A stretch of DNA of 5,191 bases from Limnohabitans sp. (lineage in GTDB: Bacteria > Pseudomonadota > Gammaproteobacteria > Burkholderiales > Burkholderiaceae_C), in the NCBI GenBank assembly GCA_015657605.1, contig JACDQO010000036.1, positions 1 through 5,191 of the forward strand, given 5' to 3'. Below, piece by piece: positions 1-5,191 of the stretch. The translations under genes and the position numbers were made by a program. The notes under the pieces are model-generated. The model was given only the letters and a program-made list of their open reading frames with translations. It was not told the DNA's origin and ran no database searches. The number at the start of each line of letters is the position of its first letter. The first letter of the stretch is position 1.

Positions 1-1
1 C

Positions 2-808
2 GATTTGGAGACGATCCGCCAAGCGCATTACGCGGCGGGTGACCAGGTCAACCAGGCGCAGGGTGCTTTGTATGAGGCCAGCGCCGAAGTGGGGCGATTG
101 GAAGCTGAAATTCGCTTTGTGGTCGAAGGCCGCCAACGCGCAGAGCAGCGTTTGCAGCAGCTGATCGAGCAAACCGCGCAATGGGGCACCCGCAGCCAAG
201 ACGCCCAAGCCGAGTTGGAAACCTTGGCCGAGCAAGCGGCCATGGCCGAAGACCAGAGCATGACTCTGGCCGCCCAGGTCGAAGACCAGGCCATGGCGCT
301 GCCTGATTTGGAAGAAGCCCTGCGCAAAGCCCAAAACGACGCCACCGCCCAACGCGCCAGCGTGGTGCAGGTGCAGCAACAAATTGGGGTTCTGGCCGCA
401 GACCAGCGCAACGTCGAAGAGCAAGCGCGACAACTCGACAGCCGCCGCGAACGCTTGCTGACCGATCGCAATGCCCTGGCCGCACCCGACGAAGGGCGTT
501 TGCACCACTTGCAAGAGCAACTGGCCGAGGCCGAAGCCTTGTCTGCCGAAGCTGAAGCCAGGCTGCAGGATTTGCAAGAACAGGTGCCCGCGCTCGACGA
601 TGACCGCCGCACGCGCCAAACCGCTGTAAACCAAGAGTCGGCCAAGCTGGCCGACTTGAGCGCCCGCATCGATGCGCTCAAGGCCTTGCAAGAAAAAGAT
701 GCGCACCGACGGCAAGCTCAAGCCTTGGTTGTCCAAGCACGGCATGGAGGGCCTGGAAGGCCTGTGGAGCCGCATCCACATCGAGCCTGGCTGGGAAAAC
801 GCCCTTGA
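2..808 (+). CDS. smc: SMC chromosome segregation protein, N-proximal fragment (5' partial, frameshifted)
   Basis: This is the middle part of SMC, the condensin-type ATPase that dimerises through a hinge and organises the chromosome with ScpA and ScpB. The frame is open from the window edge (GAT at 2..4) with no convincing start, so the gene begins upstream; the expected Walker A head is outside the window. The visible residues are the first coiled coil: long, Ala/Gln/Glu/Arg-rich heptad-like sequence containing motifs such as HYAAGDQVNQAQG and EIRFVVEGRQR, which I recall from Burkholderiales SMC. SMC homology runs to about base 694. After the A5 run at 693..697 this frame reads an unrelated tail of about 36 residues (DAHRRQAQ onward) and stops at TGA 806..808, while SMC continues in another frame. 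A protein made only from this frame would lack the hinge, the second coiled coil and the C-terminal ATPase half. The identity is firm. Whether the break is real or a sequencing error is open. Confidence 0.88.
   Translation, partial: DLETIRQAHYAAGDQVNQAQGALYEASAEVGRLEAEIRFVVEGRQRAEQRLQQLIEQTAQWGTRSQDAQAELETLAEQAAMAEDQSMTLAAQVEDQAMALPDLEEALRKAQNDATAQRASVVQVQQQIGVLAADQRNVEEQARQLDSRRERLLTDRNALAAPDEGRLHHLQEQLAEAEALSAEAEARLQDLQEQVPALDDDRRTRQTAVNQESAKLADLSARIDALKALQEKDAHRRQAQALVVQARHGGPGRPVEPHPHRAWLGKRP
692..698 (+). other. smc: Frameshift site in smc (A5 homopolymer)
   Basis: The seven bases GAAAAAG mark the exact point where SMC homology leaves one reading frame and enters the next. Reading GAA (692..694), dropping one A and resuming at AAG (696..698) gives LQEKMRTDGKLKPWL with no residue lost, so one surplus A explains the break. 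It sits at the boundary between the first coiled coil and the hinge. The change needed is +1, the wrong direction for classical -1 slippage on A-rich heptamers. A sequencing or assembly error in the homopolymer, or a recent mutation, is more likely than recoding. Confidence 0.85.
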
Positions 809-2720
809 ATCCGCTCTGCGCGAGCGACTGTCCGCCCTGGAAGTCTCGCGCCTGGACATGGTGCGCGCGTTTGCCAATGATGCGCCGCCCGCCAAACTGA
901 GCTTTTTCAGCCCGCCTCTGGCTGCCAAGGCAACGCCGCGCAATGGCATGCCTGCAGGATGCAAGCCCTTGGCCGAGTTGCTGCGCGTGCACGATGCCGG
1001 TTTGTCGGCCCTGTTGGCCGACTGGTTGCAAGGCTGTTACACCGCCCCCAATTTGGAAGACGCCCTGGCCTGGCGCAGCCAGCTGCAAGCCGGTGAAACC
1101 CTGTTGGTGCAGGCTGGCCATGTGGTCGATCTCAACAGCGTGGTGTTTTACGCGCCTGACTCCGAGCAAGCGGGTCTCTTGGCCCGTGCGCAGGAAATCG
1201 AGAACCTGGAAAAGCAGCTGCGCGCCCAGACCCTGATTTCGGAAGAAAGCCGCAGCGCCCTGGTGAGGGCCGAAGCGGCCTATGCCGATGCCACGCAGCG
1301 CCTGATCACGGTGCGCCGCGAAGCCAGCGAAAGCCAGTCGCGCACCCATGAGCTGCAGGTCGAGACTTTGCGCTTGTCGCAGCTGGTGGCGCAAACCCGC
1401 GCCCGCAGCGAGCAGATCAACAACGACCTGTCCGAAGTCGAAGCTTTGCTCGATGAGCTGCAAGAGCGCCGCGTCACCGCCGAAGCCCGCTTTGAAGAGC
1501 TGGATATGCAGCTGGCTGACACGCAAGAGCGTCACGCCCAGCTCGATGAGCGCGTGATCGAAGCCGAGCGCAAGCTGGCCGAGTGCCGCGAGCAGCAGCA
1601 CAGCTTGGAGCGCCGGGCTCAAGAAGCCCAGTTCTCTCAGCGCAGCCTGGACGCCCGACGCGCGGAGCTCAACCGAACCATCGAGACCGCGCAGCAGCAA
1701 GTGGCCAGCATTGACGCCGAAATGCAGCGCGCCCGCGACGAACTCAGCCGCCTGACCGATGCCGCTGCCCAAGCGGGTTTGCAAAACGTGCTGGCCGTCA
1801 AACTCGAGCGCGAGCAGGCGCTGGGCGTTTGCCGCAGTGCCTACGATGACCTGACCGCCAAACTGCGCGCCAGCGACGAGCGGCGCGTGAGTTTTGAGCG
1901 CGAACTCGACCCGCTGCGCCAACGCATCACCGATTTGCAGCTCAAGGAACAAGCCGCCCGCTTAGGGCTAGAGCAATACACCCAGCTGCTGGCCGATGCG
2001 CAAGCCGATCTGGAGGCCGTGGCCGCTTCGATTGAAGCAGGTCAGGTGCGTGTGACGGGCCTGCAAGGCGAGATCGACCGCATCCAGCGTGAAATCACCG
2101 CGCTTGGACCGGTTAATCTGGCGGCCTTGGAAGAGCTGACCACTTCGCGCGAGCGCAAGGTGTTCCTTGACGCGCAGTGCGCCGATCTGACCGATGCGAT
2201 GAACACGCTGGAAGACGCGATCCGCAAGATCGATGCCGAAACACGTGAGTTGCTGGGCGGCACCTTCAAGATCGTCAACGAGCATTTCAGCCGCATGTTC
2301 CCCGAGCTGTTTGGCGGCGGCAATGCCCGCTTGGTGATGACCGGCGACGAAATTTTGGACGCAGGTGTGCAGGTGTTGGCGCAGCCGCCAGGCAAGAAGA
2401 ACCAGACCATCCATTTGTTGTCGGGCGGCGAAAAAGCCCTGACCGCGATTGCGCTGGTGTTTGCGATTTTTCAGCTCAACCCGGCCCCGTTTTGCTTGTT
2501 GGACGAGGTGGATGCGCCGCTGGATGACGCTAACACCGAGCGCTACGCCAAACTGGTCAAGGGCATGGGCAAAGAGACCCAGTTCCTGTTCATCAGCCAC
2601 AACAAGATCGCCATGGAAATGGCTGAGCAACTGATTGGCGTGACCATGCAGGAGCAGGGCGTGTCACGCATCGTGGCTGTGGACATGGAGTCCGCAGTTT
2701 CATTGACCGATCTGGCTTGA
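699..2720 (+). CDS. smc: SMC chromosome segregation protein, hinge to C-terminal ATPase head (frameshifted continuation)
   Basis: This is the rest of smc, in the frame reached by skipping one A of the run at 693..697. I placed the left end at the first in-frame ATG after the run. It is probably not a true start: homology is continuous with the preceding fragment (LQEK then MRTDGKLKPWL), and no strong Shine-Dalgarno precedes it. The hinge covers roughly 702..1175 (GLWSRIHIEPGWENALE to FYAPDSEQAG). The returning coiled coil covers about 1180..2235, including the conserved LGPVNLAALEEL at 2103..2135. The C-terminal ABC head follows: FGGGNARL near 2310, ABC signature LSGGEKALTAIAL from 2418, Walker B and D-loop FCLLDEVDAPLDD from 2490, and the H-loop residue in SHNK at 2595..2606. 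All catalytic C-lobe motifs are intact. The two fragments give about 905 residues; family members are near 1,170, so about 265 residues lie upstream. The stop is TGA 2718..2720, and zipA follows after 7 bases. Confidence 0.92.
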   Translation: MRTDGKLKPWLSKHGMEGLEGLWSRIHIEPGWENALESALRERLSALEVSRLDMVRAFANDAPPAKLSFFSPPLAAKATPRNGMPAGCKPLAELLRVHDAGLSALLADWLQGCYTAPNLEDALAWRSQLQAGETLLVQAGHVVDLNSVVFYAPDSEQAGLLARAQEIENLEKQLRAQTLISEESRSALVRAEAAYADATQRLITVRREASESQSRTHELQVETLRLSQLVAQTRARSEQINNDLSEVEALLDELQERRVTAEARFEELDMQLADTQERHAQLDERVIEAERKLAECREQQHSLERRAQEAQFSQRSLDARRAELNRTIETAQQQVASIDAEMQRARDELSRLTDAAAQAGLQNVLAVKLEREQALGVCRSAYDDLTAKLRASDERRVSFERELDPLRQRITDLQLKEQAARLGLEQYTQLLADAQADLEAVAASIEAGQVRVTGLQGEIDRIQREITALGPVNLAALEELTTSRERKVFLDAQCADLTDAMNTLEDAIRKIDAETRELLGGTFKIVNEHFSRMFPELFGGGNARLVMTGDEILDAGVQVLAQPPGKKNQTIHLLSGGEKALTAIALVFAIFQLNPAPFCLLDEVDAPLDDANTERYAKLVKGMGKETQFLFISHNKIAMEMAEQLIGVTMQEQGVSRIVAVDMESAVSLTDLA

Positions 2721-2723
2721 GGA
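2719..2723 (+). promoter_or_regulatory. Ribosome binding site of zipA
   Basis: GAGGA lies four bases before the ATG at 2728 and overlaps the smc stop codon TGA (2718..2720). It favours ATG 2728 over the in-frame ATG at 2740, which has only a weak GGAA upstream. The overlap means ribosomes finishing smc arrive on the zipA initiation region, which suggests translational coupling. Confidence 0.6.
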
Positions 2724-2727
2724 CCTT

Positions 2728-5191
<2,464 letters not shown>

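Noticed and set aside
28..681. Minus-strand open frame of 217 codons, very rich in Ser, Ala and Cys
   Set aside because: Its composition is what antisense reading of Gln/Ala/Glu codons gives, and it overlaps real SMC coding sequence throughout.
692..698. Programmed -1 frameshift like that of dnaX on an A-rich slippery heptamer
   Set aside because: A -1 slip here would enter the third frame, which does not encode SMC. The continuation needs +1, and no upstream Shine-Dalgarno stimulator or slow stop codon sits at the site.
678..1952. Long open frame of 424 codons on the minus strand
   Set aside because: It lies wholly antisense to conserved SMC coding sequence and has Leu/Gln/Ala-rich composition typical of the reverse complement of a high-GC coiled-coil gene. 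No recognisable domain is seen.
699..2720. The 3' part of smc as an independent, naturally separate hinge-plus-head gene
   Set aside because: The two parts join with no residue missing after a single-base change, and the ATG at 699 has no strong ribosome binding site. A split gene by design is much less likely than an indel.

Overview
The window is ordinary, dense, GC-rich chromosomal DNA. It carries three co-directional (+) genes in the order smc, zipA, ligA. The SMC and LigA proteins look like those of betaproteobacteria, most likely Burkholderiales and probably a Comamonadaceae relative (Rhodoferax, Limnohabitans or Acidovorax type). This rests on remembered family sequence, the gene order and codon use; no database search was run. 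No mobile elements, RNA genes, CRISPR, promoter or terminator were seen.

Region by region: bases 1 to 2720 hold the chromosome-condensation ATPase gene smc. It enters the window already inside the first coiled coil, so its N-terminal ATPase half lies upstream. The gene is split by a one-base frame change in a run of five A's (693..697), right where the hinge domain begins. Upstream of the run SMC is read in one frame; downstream it continues without loss in another, to an intact ABC signature, Walker B, H-loop and stop. Bases 2728 to 3795 hold zipA, the membrane-anchored FtsZ-binding division protein. Its cytoplasmic part appears to contain two tandem ZipA-like domains. From about 3809 to the end lies ligA, the NAD-dependent DNA ligase, cut off by the window edge just after the first two zinc-binding cysteines. 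It lacks an upstream ATG in frame and probably starts at TTG.

The genes are separated by only 7 and 13 bases and are very likely one transcript. They link chromosome organisation (SMC), septum assembly (ZipA) and replication or repair ligation (LigA). The smc-zipA-ligA order is a known arrangement in proteobacteria. I found no undescribed system. The points worth a second look are the smc frameshift, the apparent duplicated fold in ZipA, the unusual zipA-ligA junction with a five-codon minigene, and a sliding-clamp-like DLF motif at the N-terminus of LigA.
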